64,000 bases of DNA from positions 620,001-684,000 of the forward strand of contig NZ_JACJIM010000002.1 of assembly GCF_014138435.1 (NCBI RefSeq), in the 5' to 3' direction. Shown here in pieces: positions 26,950 through 35,826 of this stretch. The stretch's first letter is position 1, and each line of letters opens with the position of its first letter. The notes beneath the pieces were generated by a model. The model was not told the DNA's origin and searched no databases. It worked only from the letters and a program-made list of their open reading frames with translations. The translations under genes and the position numbers were made by a program. The stretch comes from Methylobacterium fujisawaense. Lineage in GTDB: Bacteria > Pseudomonadota > Alphaproteobacteria > Rhizobiales > Beijerinckiaceae.

Positions 26950-27042
26950 GTCCGACTCCTCCGGTCCTGGCCGATCCCCTCAACCAGCCCGGCCCAAAGC
27001 CGGCCGGTCAGGTCACTTCGACCTGTGCGCGGCTCGGACGGG

Positions 27043-28482
27043 TCAGATATAGGCGGAGGCCAGGGCCGGCGAGCCTTCGAGCGCGTGGGCGAGCACTTCC
27101 AATCCGTGCGTGATCTGCTGCCGGGTCGAGGGGCCGCCGAGACAGAGACGCACCGCCTCCGGCGGCGTCCCCGCGATGCAAAACGGGTCGCTGCCGATGA
27201 CGCCGAGCCCGGCCGACCGACCTTGGCTGGCGAAGGCCGAGCGCGTCCAGCCCTCCGGCAGCGTGATCCAAACGTGGAAGGCATGCGGGTCGGCAGTATA
27301 GGTCCCGGCTGGAAGCATCGCGGCCGCGATGCGCTGGCGCGCGGCCGATTCCTCGCGAACGAACTGGACGATGGCCTCCGCCGTGCCATCCATGATCCAG
27401 CGCGTCGCCAAGGCCGTCGCGATCGGCGAGGCCATCACGGTCGCGGCCCGGAGTGCGCCGCCGAGCGGCAGGGCGGAACGGGCGCTCGGGGCGACCAGGA
27501 AGGCGAGGCGAAGTCCGGCACCCAGGCACTTGGCGAGACCGGCCACGTAGTAGGTGATCTCCGGAGCAAGCTCCGCAAAACTCGGTGGCGGAGTCGGGCA
27601 GATGCGCGCGTAGGCGTCGTCCTCGATGATGGTGACGGCGTATCGCCGCGCAACCGCGATAATGGCCTCGCGCCGCGCCCTGGGCAGGGTCGCGGTGGTG
27701 GGGTTCTGCAGCAACGGATTCAGGTAGATGGCCTTCGGTGCGACTTTGGTGCAGGCGGCGGCAAAAGCATCCGGGTCGACCCCGAATCGGTCCATGGGCA
27801 GATCGACGAGGCGCAGCCGCAAATGCGCGGCGAGCGCGCGGATGCCTGGATAGGTAATCCGCTCCGCGCAGATCGTATCGCCCGCCTGGGCGACCTGACC
27901 CAGTATGCTGAACAGGGCGCTGTGCGCACCGGGGCAGATCAGCAGACGCTCCCGGGGCGGGACGATTCCGCGGCCTTTCAGCCAGCGCAGAGCCGCTTCC
28001 TTATCCTCCTCGGTGCCGCCGAAGCCCTGGTAGCGCAGCAGGCTGGTGAGATCGCCGGACAGGTCCACGAACGCGGCTTGCATGCGGGCTTGCAGGGCCG
28101 GCGCGTCGGGCTCTGGGGGCAGGTTCATGGTGAAGTCGACCGGCCCGATCCGACGCGCTGCCGCCGCACCGCTCGAACGGGGCGGACGCGCCGGATCGAT
28201 CACGAAGGTCCCCTGGCCGACGCGCCCCTCGATCAGCCCGCGCTTGTGGGCCTCGACGTAGCCGCGCGAAATCGTCGTGAAGTTCAGGTCGAGCGCCTCG
28301 GCGAGTGCGCGCTGGGTCGGGAGGCGCGTCCCCGCCGTCAGACGCCCGGTCCGGATGTCATCGGCCAACGCCTCTGCAATGGCGAGGTAACGAGGCTTAC
28401 CCCACCGCTTCAGATCCGGCACCCAGAGTCCGACCCCACCCGTCTGCGGGTTGGGTCGTGCGTCTCGCTCCGGCGAAGTCAT
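27043..28482 (-). CDS. MocR-type PLP-dependent transcriptional regulator (GntR + aminotransferase fold)
   Basis: This 479-residue protein has an N-terminal winged helix (about 25-95: YLAIAEALADDIRTGRLTAG, TRLPTQRALAEALDLNFTTI, YVEAHKRGLIEGRVGQGTFV) fused to a class I aminotransferase-like domain. That domain has ICPGAHSALFSILGQVA, the PLP-site region IIEDDAYARI and the lysine segment YVAGLAKCLGAGLRLAFLV. Such regulators (GabR, PdxR, TauR) sense amines or PLP adducts. It is divergent from the Nit1C operon across a 356-base gap with repeated operator-like sequences, so it is the probable regulator of that operon. This assignment is inferred from position. Confidence 0.92.
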   Translation of the reverse strand: MTSPERDARPNPQTGGVGLWVPDLKRWGKPRYLAIAEALADDIRTGRLTAGTRLPTQRALAEALDLNFTTISRGYVEAHKRGLIEGRVGQGTFVIDPARPPRSSGAAAARRIGPVDFTMNLPPEPDAPALQARMQAAFVDLSGDLTSLLRYQGFGGTEEDKEAALRWLKGRGIVPPRERLLICPGAHSALFSILGQVAQAGDTICAERITYPGIRALAAHLRLRLVDLPMDRFGVDPDAFAAACTKVAPKAIYLNPLLQNPTTATLPRARREAIIAVARRYAVTIIEDDAYARICPTPPPSFAELAPEITYYVAGLAKCLGAGLRLAFLVAPSARSALPLGGALRAATVMASPIATALATRWIMDGTAEAIVQFVREESAARQRIAAAMLPAGTYTADPHAFHVWITLPEGWTRSAFASQGRSAGLGVIGSDPFCIAGTPPEAVRLCLGGPSTRQQITHGLEVLAHALEGSPALASAYI

Positions 28483-28519
28483 GCGTGGCGGTCCAGATCA
28501 TGATGCGATCAATGCGTGA

Positions 28520-28738
28520 TTGTATGGCTAGCAATAGCCATACCGCGGCCATACCTCGAACATTCCCTAGGTGATTTCCATACAATCCATATAATCGAAG
28601 ATCCGCGAATGCGCACGCGTTGGCGATTTTTTGTCCACGTCACGCCCATCTGGTAGGCGCCGGATACAGATCCGGCGAACCTAATCCGTGATTATTGATC
28701 GCATTATTGTATGAATATGACACTCGCGCTTTGTATGG
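28520..28738. promoter_or_regulatory. Divergent promoter/operator region with repeated CCATAC/TTGTATG boxes
   Basis: Between the MocR gene and the Nit1C operon, TTGTATGG occurs at 28520-28527 and 28731-28738, its complement CCATACAA at 28578-28585, and TTGTATGA at 28707-28714. Two GCCATACC copies start at 28537 and 28548, 11 bases apart. The sequence TATGGCTA-gcaa-TAGCCATA at 28523-28542 is a perfect 8-bp-arm palindrome overlapping the first box. Direct repeats of ATACCA-type boxes are the known mode of GabR binding, so these are candidate MocR operators and may autoregulate both sides. Confidence 0.65.
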
Positions 28739-28838
28739 CCCATTGATCGAAGCCCTCTGGCACACCGCTTGCCATGAATGGACTGCGACCGCTCGAAGAT
28801 CAGTCTGCCGCGGTTCAATCCATCGAGGAGAACGATCA

Positions 28839-29321
28839 ATGCCTGCTGTGAACCGCGAGCCTCACAAGAAGGGCGATGTCCTGGTCGATTACGAGGAGAA
28901 GGTCTTCGAGGACGTCAAAGCCGAGCCGGGCCAGAAGGCGCTTGTCACCTTCCACACCGTCGCGTTCGAGGGCTCCATCGGCCTCGTCAACCTGCTTCAG
29001 GCGACCCGCCTGCAGCGCAAGGGCTTCGAGACGTCCATCCTTCTCTACGGCCCGGGCATTACGCTGGGCGTCCAGCGCGGCTTCCCGAGGCTCGGCGACG
29101 AGGCCTTTCCAGGTCACCTCAACTTCAACAACCAGCTTGAGAAGTTCATGGCCGAGGGCGGCAAGGTCTATGCCTGCCGGTTCTCGACCCAGGCGCTCTA
29201 CGGACACGGCGAGGCCGCCTTCATCGAAGGCATCCGCATGATCAATCCCCTCGACGTCCTCGACTGCATCCTCCTGCACAAGCGCGACAACGCCGTGATC
29301 ATCGACACCTGGACCGTCTGA
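28839..29321 (+). CDS. MSMEG_0572/Sll0783 family nitrogen starvation response protein
   Basis: This 160-residue protein is the first gene of the Nit1C cluster. The sequence ([80 protein letters not shown]) fits the family and has a DsrE-like alpha/beta character. The exact reaction is unknown, but Sll0783 in Synechocystis is induced by nitrogen limitation. The start follows CGAGGAGAACGATCA. An 82-base gap separates it from the nitrilase. Confidence 0.92.
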   Translation: MPAVNREPHKKGDVLVDYEEKVFEDVKAEPGQKALVTFHTVAFEGSIGLVNLLQATRLQRKGFETSILLYGPGITLGVQRGFPRLGDEAFPGHLNFNNQLEKFMAEGGKVYACRFSTQALYGHGEAAFIEGIRMINPLDVLDCILLHKRDNAVIIDTWTV

Positions 29322-29403
29322 CCGGGCCCTCGGCCCCCAATCCGGGACGTCGCATCCGGCGGCCATGCGGGACGTGGCCGCCGTCACAGCCGGAGGTTGA
29401 ACC

Positions 29404-30480
29404 ATGTCAGAGAACCGGATCGTGCGGGCCGCCGCCGTCCAGATCGCGCCGGATCTCGACCGGCCGGAGGGGACCCTGGAGCGGGTGCTGAACGCCATCG
29501 ACGAGGCCGCCGCGAAGGGCGCGCGCTTCATGGTCTTCCCCGAGACCTTCGTCCCCTACTACCCCTACTTCTCCTTCGTGCTGCCGCCCGCGCTGCAGGG
29601 CGCCGAGCACCTCCGCCTCTACGAGCGCGCGGTGGCCGTGCCGGGACCCGTGACGCAGGCCGTCTCGGCCGCCGCGCGCCGCCACGGCGCCGTGATCGTG
29701 CTGGGGGTCAACGAGCGCGACCACGGCTCGCTCTACAATGCGCAGCTGATCTTCGATGCGGACGGCTCCCTGAAGCTCAAGCGCCGCAAGATCACCCCGA
29801 CCTACCACGAGCGCATGATCTGGGGTCAGGGCGACGGCGCCGGGCTCACCGTGGTCGAGACGGCGGTCGGCCGCGTCGGCGCGCTGGCGTGCTGGGAGCA
29901 CTACAACCCCCTTGCCCGCTACGCCCTCATGGCGCGCCACGAGGAAATCCACGCGGCGCAGTTCCCGGGCTCGCTCGTGGGCCAGATCTTCGCCGATCAG
30001 ATGGAGGTGACGATCCGCCACCACGCGCTGGAGGCGGCCTGCTTCGTGGTCAACGCCACCGGATGGCTCACCGACGCGCAGGTGGCACAGGTGTGCCCGG
30101 ACGAGCGCCTGCGCGGCGCCTGCCGGGGAGGCAATTGCACCGCCATCGTCTCGCCGGAGGGCAAGCACCTCGCGGATCCCCTCGGGCCCGGCGAAGGCAT
30201 CCTCGTCGCCGACATGGACCTCGCGCTGGTGACCAAGCGCAAGCGGATGATGGACGCGGTCGGCCACTACGCGAGGCCCGAACTGCTCAGCCTCCTCCAC
30301 GACGACCGTCCGGCCTCGTTCGTGCACCAGCCGATCCATTCCCAGACCGATTTCCGGAGCCTCGACCATGAGCCGTTCTCCGCTTCCGACGAGCCGTCCC
30401 GCGTGTCCGCCGGTGGTAGCGGGACTGGTCGGGATGCCGACGGAGCGCCTGATCAACGCGTTGCAGTCCTACGGCGTTAG
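29404..30480 (+). CDS. Nitrilase, Sll0784/Nit1C family
   Basis: This 358-residue C-N hydrolase converts nitriles to carboxylate and ammonia. The Glu-Lys-Cys triad is visible at E47 ([16 protein letters not shown]), K129 ([18 protein letters not shown]) and C163 ([16 protein letters not shown]). In Pseudomonas fluorescens NCIMB 11764 the Nit1C nitrilase is tied to cyanide assimilation, which is published family knowledge. The ribosome-binding site GGAGG lies just before the ATG. The C-terminal 37 codons overlap the radical SAM gene by 113 bases. Confidence 0.95.
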   Translation: MSENRIVRAAAVQIAPDLDRPEGTLERVLNAIDEAAAKGARFMVFPETFVPYYPYFSFVLPPALQGAEHLRLYERAVAVPGPVTQAVSAAARRHGAVIVLGVNERDHGSLYNAQLIFDADGSLKLKRRKITPTYHERMIWGQGDGAGLTVVETAVGRVGALACWEHYNPLARYALMARHEEIHAAQFPGSLVGQIFADQMEVTIRHHALEAACFVVNATGWLTDAQVAQVCPDERLRGACRGGNCTAIVSPEGKHLADPLGPGEGILVADMDLALVTKRKRMMDAVGHYARPELLSLLHDDRPASFVHQPIHSQTDFRSLDHEPFSASDEPSRVSAGGSGTGRDADGAPDQRVAVLRR

Positions 30481-31537
30481 GCTCGCCGACACCCGCGCCG
30501 GGGCGCCGAGCCGTCGGGGCGGGGCCGGACCGTCGGACCACAAGGCCATGACCATCGCGGGCCGCACCGTGATGGTGCCGGTCCACACCGAGGCCGCCTT
30601 CGACTCGCCCTTCCTGGTCCGTCACCCGGACGCGAACGGGGTCTCGGCGATCGAGCATGACGGCGTGGTGATCGGGCAGGCGACCTTCCCGGGCAAGCCG
30701 CGCTTCTACGCGCTCTCGACCCTCGACGGCGTGCCTTACGCGAAGATCGCCGTTCTGCACGGGCGGGACGTGCTCGCCACCACCGTGCTCCAGACCTGTA
30801 TCCGCTACGCCAGTCGCACGAAGACCTGCCAGTTCTGCTCCATCGGCCAGTCCCTCGCCGCCGGTCGCACCGTCGCGCACAAGACACCCGAACAGCTCGC
30901 CGAGGTCGCCCGCGCGGCCGTGCTCCTCGACGGCGTCAAGCACATGGTCATGACCACAGGCACCCCGAACGCGACCGACCGGGGCGCCGCCGTCCTCTGC
31001 GCGAGCGCCTTCGCCGTCAAAGCTGCGGTCGACCTGCCGATCCAGGCGCAATGCGAGCCGCCGGATGACGACCGCTGGTTCGAGCGCATGAAGGCCTCGG
31101 GCATCGACGCCCTCGGCATGCACCTGGAGGCGGTCACGCCCGAGGTCCGGGCCCGGATCATGCCCGGCAAGGCGAGCGTGCCACTGGAGCGGTACTATAC
31201 GGCCTTCGAGGCGGCCGTTCCGGTCTTCGGGCGGGGCCAGGTCTCGACCTACATCCTGGCCGGCCTCGGCGACGCGCCGGAGGCGATCCTGGAGATGGCC
31301 GAGCGCCTCATCGGGATGGGCGTCTACCCGTTCGTGGTGCCGTTCGTGCCGATCTCCGGCACGCCGCTGGAGAGCCACCCGGCGCCCGGCCCCGAATTCA
31401 TGCACGGCATCCTCAAACCCCTCGCGGACATGCTGGTCGGCGCGAATCTCCGCGCAACCGACATCAAGGCCGGCTGCGGTCGCTGCGGCGCCTGCTCGGC
31501 GCTTTCCACCTACGAGCGCGCGAGGGCGACCTCATGA
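30368..31537 (+). CDS. MSMEG_0568/Sll0785 family radical SAM protein
   Basis: This 389-residue protein is in the third slot of the Nit1C cluster. The likely [4Fe-4S] cysteines are C144, C154 and C157 in [18 protein letters not shown], a CX9CX2C spacing rather than the common CX3CX2C. A second cysteine cluster, C370/C373/C376 ([12 protein letters not shown]2CX2C), lies near the C-terminus and may hold an auxiliary cluster. The middle resembles biotin-synthase-like barrels ([48 protein letters not shown]). The substrate is unknown. The start could also be ATG 30434. It ends with an ATGA overlap with the GNAT gene. Confidence 0.92.
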   Translation: MSRSPLPTSRPACPPVVAGLVGMPTERLINALQSYGVRLADTRAGAPSRRGGAGPSDHKAMTIAGRTVMVPVHTEAAFDSPFLVRHPDANGVSAIEHDGVVIGQATFPGKPRFYALSTLDGVPYAKIAVLHGRDVLATTVLQTCIRYASRTKTCQFCSIGQSLAAGRTVAHKTPEQLAEVARAAVLLDGVKHMVMTTGTPNATDRGAAVLCASAFAVKAAVDLPIQAQCEPPDDDRWFERMKASGIDALGMHLEAVTPEVRARIMPGKASVPLERYYTAFEAAVPVFGRGQVSTYILAGLGDAPEAILEMAERLIGMGVYPFVVPFVPISGTPLESHPAPGPEFMHGILKPLADMLVGANLRATDIKAGCGRCGACSALSTYERARATS

Positions 31538-32079
31538 TCCTCGAACCCGTACCGCCGTACTGGCCAAGCCACTTCCGCATCAAGTTCGCCACGAGTGCGT
31601 GGGAGCGGCGCGCCTGCGAGGCGCTGCGCCGCCAGGTCTTCTGCGCGGAGCAGCGCATCTTCACCGAAGACGACCGGGACGCCGTCGACGCGCACGCCAT
31701 CCCGATCTGTGCCCTCTCGACGCTCGGCGGCGACGCCGATGCCGTCGTCGGCACCGTTCGCATCCACCACGGATCGGAGCGTCCCGGCGAGTGGTGGGGC
31801 TCGCGCCTGGCCGTCGCCGGACCGTTCCGCGGCACCGCCGCGCTGGGCGCCGGGCTCATCCAGGTCGCGGTCGCCTCGGCCCATGCGCGGGGCTGCACGC
31901 GGTTCCTGGCCCATGTGCAGGACCGGAACGTCCCGTTGTTCCGGGCCCTGAACTGGACGAGCCTCGAGGAAGTCGCCTTGCACGGGCGAGCCCATCACCT
32001 GATGCAGGCGGACCTCGCGGCCTACCCGCCGATGCACGATCCGGAGCACGGGCTCGTCACGTTCCGCAAGGCCGCGTGA
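31534..32079 (+). CDS. MSMEG_0567/Sll0786 family GNAT acetyltransferase
   Basis: This 181-residue N-acetyltransferase of the Nit1C cluster shows the GNAT fold. Strands VVGTVRIHHGS and SRLAVAGPFRGTAALGAGLI carry the acetyl-CoA loop region, followed by ARGCTRFLAHVQDRNVPLFRALNW. The start ATG overlaps the upstream stop by 4 bases and its own stop overlaps the next start by 1 base (TGATG), consistent with tight coupling. The target of acetylation is unknown. Confidence 0.92.
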   Translation: MILEPVPPYWPSHFRIKFATSAWERRACEALRRQVFCAEQRIFTEDDRDAVDAHAIPICALSTLGGDADAVVGTVRIHHGSERPGEWWGSRLAVAGPFRGTAALGAGLIQVAVASAHARGCTRFLAHVQDRNVPLFRALNWTSLEEVALHGRAHHLMQADLAAYPPMHDPEHGLVTFRKAA

Positions 32080-33074
32080 TGACGGCGGGCTTCGACCTCC
32101 AGGCCCTGGCCGGCCAGATCCGTGACGCGCGCGGCGTCGCCCATAAGCGCGACATCGATGCCGTGGTCGCGCGGCTCGGCCTGACCAGCCGGCGCGCCGC
32201 GGTGCCGGTCGGTGACGATTGTGCCGCCTTACCGGATGGCGACGGCCACCTGCTGTTCGCCATCGAAGGCTTTCTCGACAGCTTCGTCGCGGCCGATCCG
32301 TATTTCGCCGGCTATTGCGGGGTCATGGTCAACCTCAGCGACATCGCCGCCATGGGTGGGCGGCCGCTCGCCGTGGTCGACGCGCTGTGGAGCCGGGATG
32401 CCGCGGCGGCGGACCCGATCCTGGCAGGCCTGTCCGACGCTGCAACGCTCTACGGGGTCCCGATCGTCGGCGGTCACACCAACACGCGCGCCCAGGCGGG
32501 CAACCTGGCGGTCGCCGTGCTCGGCCGGGCCGGGCCGCGCCTGCTCACGAGCTTCGACGCGGCGCCCGGCGACGACCTCGTCGCGGCGATCGACCTGCGC
32601 GGACGCTTCCGCGAACCCTACCCGTACTGGGACGCCTCGACCGGCACGGCGGGCGAGCGCCTGCGCGGTGATCTCGCGTTGCTGCCGGGCCTCGCGGAGG
32701 ACGGGCTCTGCCGGGCGGCCAAGGACATCAGCATGGCGGGCGTCGTCGGCACCGCCCTGATGCTGCTGGAATGCTCGAAGGTCGGCGGTGTCATCGACCT
32801 CGACGCGATCCCGCGGCCTGCGGATATACCGCTCGCCCGCTGGCTCAACGCCTTTCCGAGCTTCGGCTACCTCCTGAGCGTTCGCCCTGAGCGCACGGCC
32901 GCCGTGCGCGCGCGGTTCGCCGAGCGGGGCATCGCGGTCGCCATGGTCGGTCAGCTCGATGCAAGCCGCGTCGCCCGGGTGCGCGATGCGCCCGGCGAGG
33001 AAGCCGTGGTCTGGGACTTCTCGATCGGCCCGCTGATCGGCTGCGGCCAGGACGACAAGGATGCCGTCCGATGA
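32079..33074 (+). CDS. AIR synthase-related protein, Sll0787 family
   Basis: This 331-residue protein resembles the PurM/selenophosphate synthase/HypE group, which transfers ATP phosphate to activate an oxygen or sulfur atom. Visible features are VPVGDDCAALPDGDGHLLFA (substrate and Mg site, DDCA with Cys), GVMVNLSDIAAMGGRPLAVV (GMxxxDxxAxG-like), VPIVGGHTNTRAQAGNLAVAV, and the C-terminal segment AKDISMAGVVGTALMLLECSKVGGVIDL. Its presence in a nitrile cluster suggests activation of an amide or formyl group. ATGA overlap with the glycosyltransferase gene. Confidence 0.92.
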   Translation: MTAGFDLQALAGQIRDARGVAHKRDIDAVVARLGLTSRRAAVPVGDDCAALPDGDGHLLFAIEGFLDSFVAADPYFAGYCGVMVNLSDIAAMGGRPLAVVDALWSRDAAAADPILAGLSDAATLYGVPIVGGHTNTRAQAGNLAVAVLGRAGPRLLTSFDAAPGDDLVAAIDLRGRFREPYPYWDASTGTAGERLRGDLALLPGLAEDGLCRAAKDISMAGVVGTALMLLECSKVGGVIDLDAIPRPADIPLARWLNAFPSFGYLLSVRPERTAAVRARFAERGIAVAMVGQLDASRVARVRDAPGEEAVVWDFSIGPLIGCGQDDKDAVR

Positions 33075-34246
33075 CGGCCCTGCGCATCGCCGTCCTGACG
33101 CATTCCACCAATCCGCGGGGCGGGGTCGCGCATTGCCTCGCCCTGGCCGAGGCCCTGTGCGCGCTCGGGCATGAGGCCGTGGTCCACGCGCCCGATCCGT
33201 CCGGGCGCGGCTTCTTTCGCCCTGCCGCCTGCCCGATGGTCTCAGTGGCCGCAAGGCCGGTCGCCGGCACGACGGTCGACCTCGTCCGGGCTCGGATCGA
33301 CGATTACCTGCGCCACTTCGCGTCCCCCGCCGCCTGCGACTTCGACGTCTTTCACGCCCATTGCGGCATCGGCGGAAATGCCCTCGCGACGCTCAAGCAC
33401 CGCCGCTTGATCCCCGGCTTCGTCCGCACGGTCCATCACCTCGACAGCTTCTCCGACCCGGTGCTGGCGGATTGGCAGGATCGCTCGATTCGTGAGGCCA
33501 CGCGCCTGCTCTGCGTGAGCCGCGCCTGGGCGGACCGGATCGCGGGCGATCTCGGTACGGAGATCCCCGTCGTCGGGAACGGGGTGGACCTGTCGATCTA
33601 CCGAGCGATGCCGACCGAAGCCGACGCGATCGTGCGGGCGCGCTGGGGCCTCGGTGGCGGGCCGATCGTCCTGAGCGTCGGCGGATTTGAGGAGCGCAAG
33701 AACACCGCCGGCATCATCGAGGCCTTCGCGCTCCTGCGCAGTCGCCACCCGCAGGCGCAGCTCGTGGTCGTGGGCGGCGCATCGCTCCTCGATCATGCGT
33801 CCTACGGCGCCCGATGCCGCGCCGCGCTCAGCGCCCACGGACTTGTGGTCGGGCGCGGCGAGGCAGTCATCGAGACCGGGCCGGTCTCTCAGGAGGAGAT
33901 GCCGGCCTTCTATCGGACGGCGGACGTTCTCGCCTTTCCCTCCTGGACGGAGGGCTTCGGCCTCTGCGTGCTGGAGGCGATGGCCTGCGGCCTTCCGGCG
34001 ATCGTCTCCCGCCGGCCGCCCTTCACCGAGTATCTCCGGAGCGACGACGCCCTCTTCGTCGATCCTGGCGATCCCCGGAACATCGCCGACGCCATGACGG
34101 CCGCCCTGGCCCCGATGACCCGCGCCGGCCTGCACGCTGCCGGGTCGGCCCGGGCCGCCACCCACTCCTGGCGCGCCTGCGCCGAGCGACACCTCGCGAC
34201 CTACGCGGCCTGCGCCCGCGTCGAACGGGAGCCGATCCATGCCTGA
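33071..34246 (+). CDS. MSMEG_0565 family glycosyltransferase
   Basis: This 391-residue GT-B glycosyltransferase is embedded in the Nit1C cluster. It shows an N-terminal loop TNPRGGVAHCLALAEALCAL, the central FHAHCGIGGNALATLKHRR, and the C-terminal nucleotide-sugar site (IVLSVGGFEERKNTAGIIEAF, FPSWTEGFGLCVLEAMACGL with the E-x7-E motif). A glycosyltransferase in this pathway suggests that the cluster's product or intermediate becomes a glycoside, but the acceptor is unknown. It overlaps the MSMEG_0570-type gene by 8 bases. Confidence 0.92.
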   Translation: MTALRIAVLTHSTNPRGGVAHCLALAEALCALGHEAVVHAPDPSGRGFFRPAACPMVSVAARPVAGTTVDLVRARIDDYLRHFASPAACDFDVFHAHCGIGGNALATLKHRRLIPGFVRTVHHLDSFSDPVLADWQDRSIREATRLLCVSRAWADRIAGDLGTEIPVVGNGVDLSIYRAMPTEADAIVRARWGLGGGPIVLSVGGFEERKNTAGIIEAFALLRSRHPQAQLVVVGGASLLDHASYGARCRAALSAHGLVVGRGEAVIETGPVSQEEMPAFYRTADVLAFPSWTEGFGLCVLEAMACGLPAIVSRRPPFTEYLRSDDALFVDPGDPRNIADAMTAALAPMTRAGLHAAGSARAATHSWRACAERHLATYAACARVEREPIHA

Positions 34247-34520
34247 GATGCATTTCCACATCCGCTGGCCCGATGGCCGGCGCGAGGCCTGTTACTCACC
34301 TTCCCTCGTCGTGAAGGACTTCCTCGCCCCAGGCGAGAGCTACGCCCTCGACGACTTTGTCGAGAAGACCCGCACGGCCCTCAACATCGCGAGCGAGCGG
34401 GTGCGCGAGAGGTACGGCTTCGCCTGCTCGTCGGCGATGGCCCAACTCGCCCGGATCGAGGCCGCGGCGAAGCGGCAGGCCCCGGGCGGCCTCGTCACGG
34501 TCGAGACCTTCGAGCCCTGA
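34239..34520 (+). CDS. MSMEG_0570 family nitrogen starvation response protein
   Basis: This 93-residue protein starts MPEMHFHIRWPDGRREACYS and continues VVKDFLAPGESYALDDFVEK, then ALNIASERVRERYGFACSSA. This matches the small Nit1C protein family of unknown function. It may act as a carrier or subunit; nothing catalytic is obvious, though two cysteines are present. A gap of 37 bases separates it from the flavoprotein. Confidence 0.9.
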   Translation: MPEMHFHIRWPDGRREACYSPSLVVKDFLAPGESYALDDFVEKTRTALNIASERVRERYGFACSSAMAQLARIEAAAKRQAPGGLVTVETFEP

Positions 34521-34557
34521 ACCAGAGCGTCCTTAGGAACATCCGGGAGTCAGAGCC

Positions 34558-35826
34558 ATGACGTCCACGTCCCGTCACGTCCCTGTCGCCATCGTCGGTG
34601 GCGGCCAAGCCGGCCTCTCGGTCAGCTACCACCTGAAGCAGCGCGGCATCGAGCACCTCGTGTTCGAGAAGGAATCCGCGGCGCATACATGGTCCTCGCA
34701 GCGCTGGGACACGTTCTGCCTGGTCACGCCGAACTGGCAGTGTGACCTGCCGGGGCACCCCTACGATGGGCCGGATCCTCACGGGTTCATGAAGAAGGAC
34801 GAGATCGTCGCCTACCTGAAGGGCTTCGTCGCCAAGGTGAACCCGCCGATCCGCGAGGGTGTCGCGGTCACACGGGTCGAACGACGCGAAGATAGTCTTT
34901 TCTCGGTCCGGACCTCGGACGGCGACTACACGGCGAGCGAGGTCGTGGTCGCGTCGGGCGGATATCATACGCCGATCATCCCGCGCATGGCCGAGAAGCT
35001 GCCGGGTTCGGTCACGCAGATCCACTCGAACCAGTACCGCAACCCGGCGCAACTGCCCGCGGGCGCGGTTCTGGTGGTCGGCTCGGGCCAATCCGGCGCC
35101 CAGATCGCCGAAGACCTTCATCTCGCCGGCCGCACGGTCCATCTCGCGGTCGGCGACGCGCCGCGCTGCGCCCGGTTCTACCGGGGCCGCGACGTCGTCA
35201 CGTGGCTCGCCGACATGGGCTACTACGAGATGACGGTCGACAACCACCCGCTGCGCGACGGCGTCCGCGACAACACCAACCACTACGTGACCGGCCGCGA
35301 CGGCGGGCGCGACATCGACCTGCGCCGCTTCGCCCGCGAGGGCATGAAGCTCTACGGCGCGTTGGACGACTACCACGACGGTACGCTGCGCTTCCGCGAC
35401 AACCTCAAGCGCTCACTCGACGGGGCAGACCGGACGTACAACGGCATCAACGCGGCCATCGACAAGTACATCGCCGAGAACGACATCCAAGCTCCGGTTC
35501 AGGAGCCCTACACACCCGTTTGGGAGCCGGGCGAGCCCGTGACCAGCCTCACCCTTGCGGGCTCCGGCATCACGTCGATCATCTGGTGCATCGGCTTCAC
35601 GCCGGATTTCCGGTGGCTCGATGCGTCCGTCTTCAACGGCGCAGGAAGCCCCAAGCACAAGCGCGGGGTGACGAAGGAGGACGGTGTCTACTTCATCGGC
35701 CTGCCCTGGTTGCACACCTGGGGCTCGGGCCGCTTCGGCGCGGTCGGCCGCGATGCCGAGTTCGTCGCGCAAGCCATCCAGAAGCGCCTCGGTACCGAGC
35801 GGTTCGCTCTGAAATTCGCCGTGTAG
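34558..35826 (+). CDS. MSMEG_0569 family flavin-dependent oxidoreductase
   Basis: This 422-residue protein ends the Nit1C operon. The FAD-binding glycine motif is at the N-terminus (VAIVGGGQAGLSVSYHLKQRG) and a second Rossmann site is in the middle (AVLVVGSGQSGAQIAEDLHLAG), as in flavin monooxygenases that use NADPH. The flavin-binding tail is SGITSIIWCIGFTPDFRWLDA. The region AHTWSSQRWDTFCLVTPNWQ is family-typical. A role in oxidising the nitrile precursor or a cyanide-derived intermediate is plausible but not shown. Confidence 0.93.
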   Translation: MTSTSRHVPVAIVGGGQAGLSVSYHLKQRGIEHLVFEKESAAHTWSSQRWDTFCLVTPNWQCDLPGHPYDGPDPHGFMKKDEIVAYLKGFVAKVNPPIREGVAVTRVERREDSLFSVRTSDGDYTASEVVVASGGYHTPIIPRMAEKLPGSVTQIHSNQYRNPAQLPAGAVLVVGSGQSGAQIAEDLHLAGRTVHLAVGDAPRCARFYRGRDVVTWLADMGYYEMTVDNHPLRDGVRDNTNHYVTGRDGGRDIDLRRFAREGMKLYGALDDYHDGTLRFRDNLKRSLDGADRTYNGINAAIDKYIAENDIQAPVQEPYTPVWEPGEPVTSLTLAGSGITSIIWCIGFTPDFRWLDASVFNGAGSPKHKRGVTKEDGVYFIGLPWLHTWGSGRFGAVGRDAEFVAQAIQKRLGTERFALKFAV

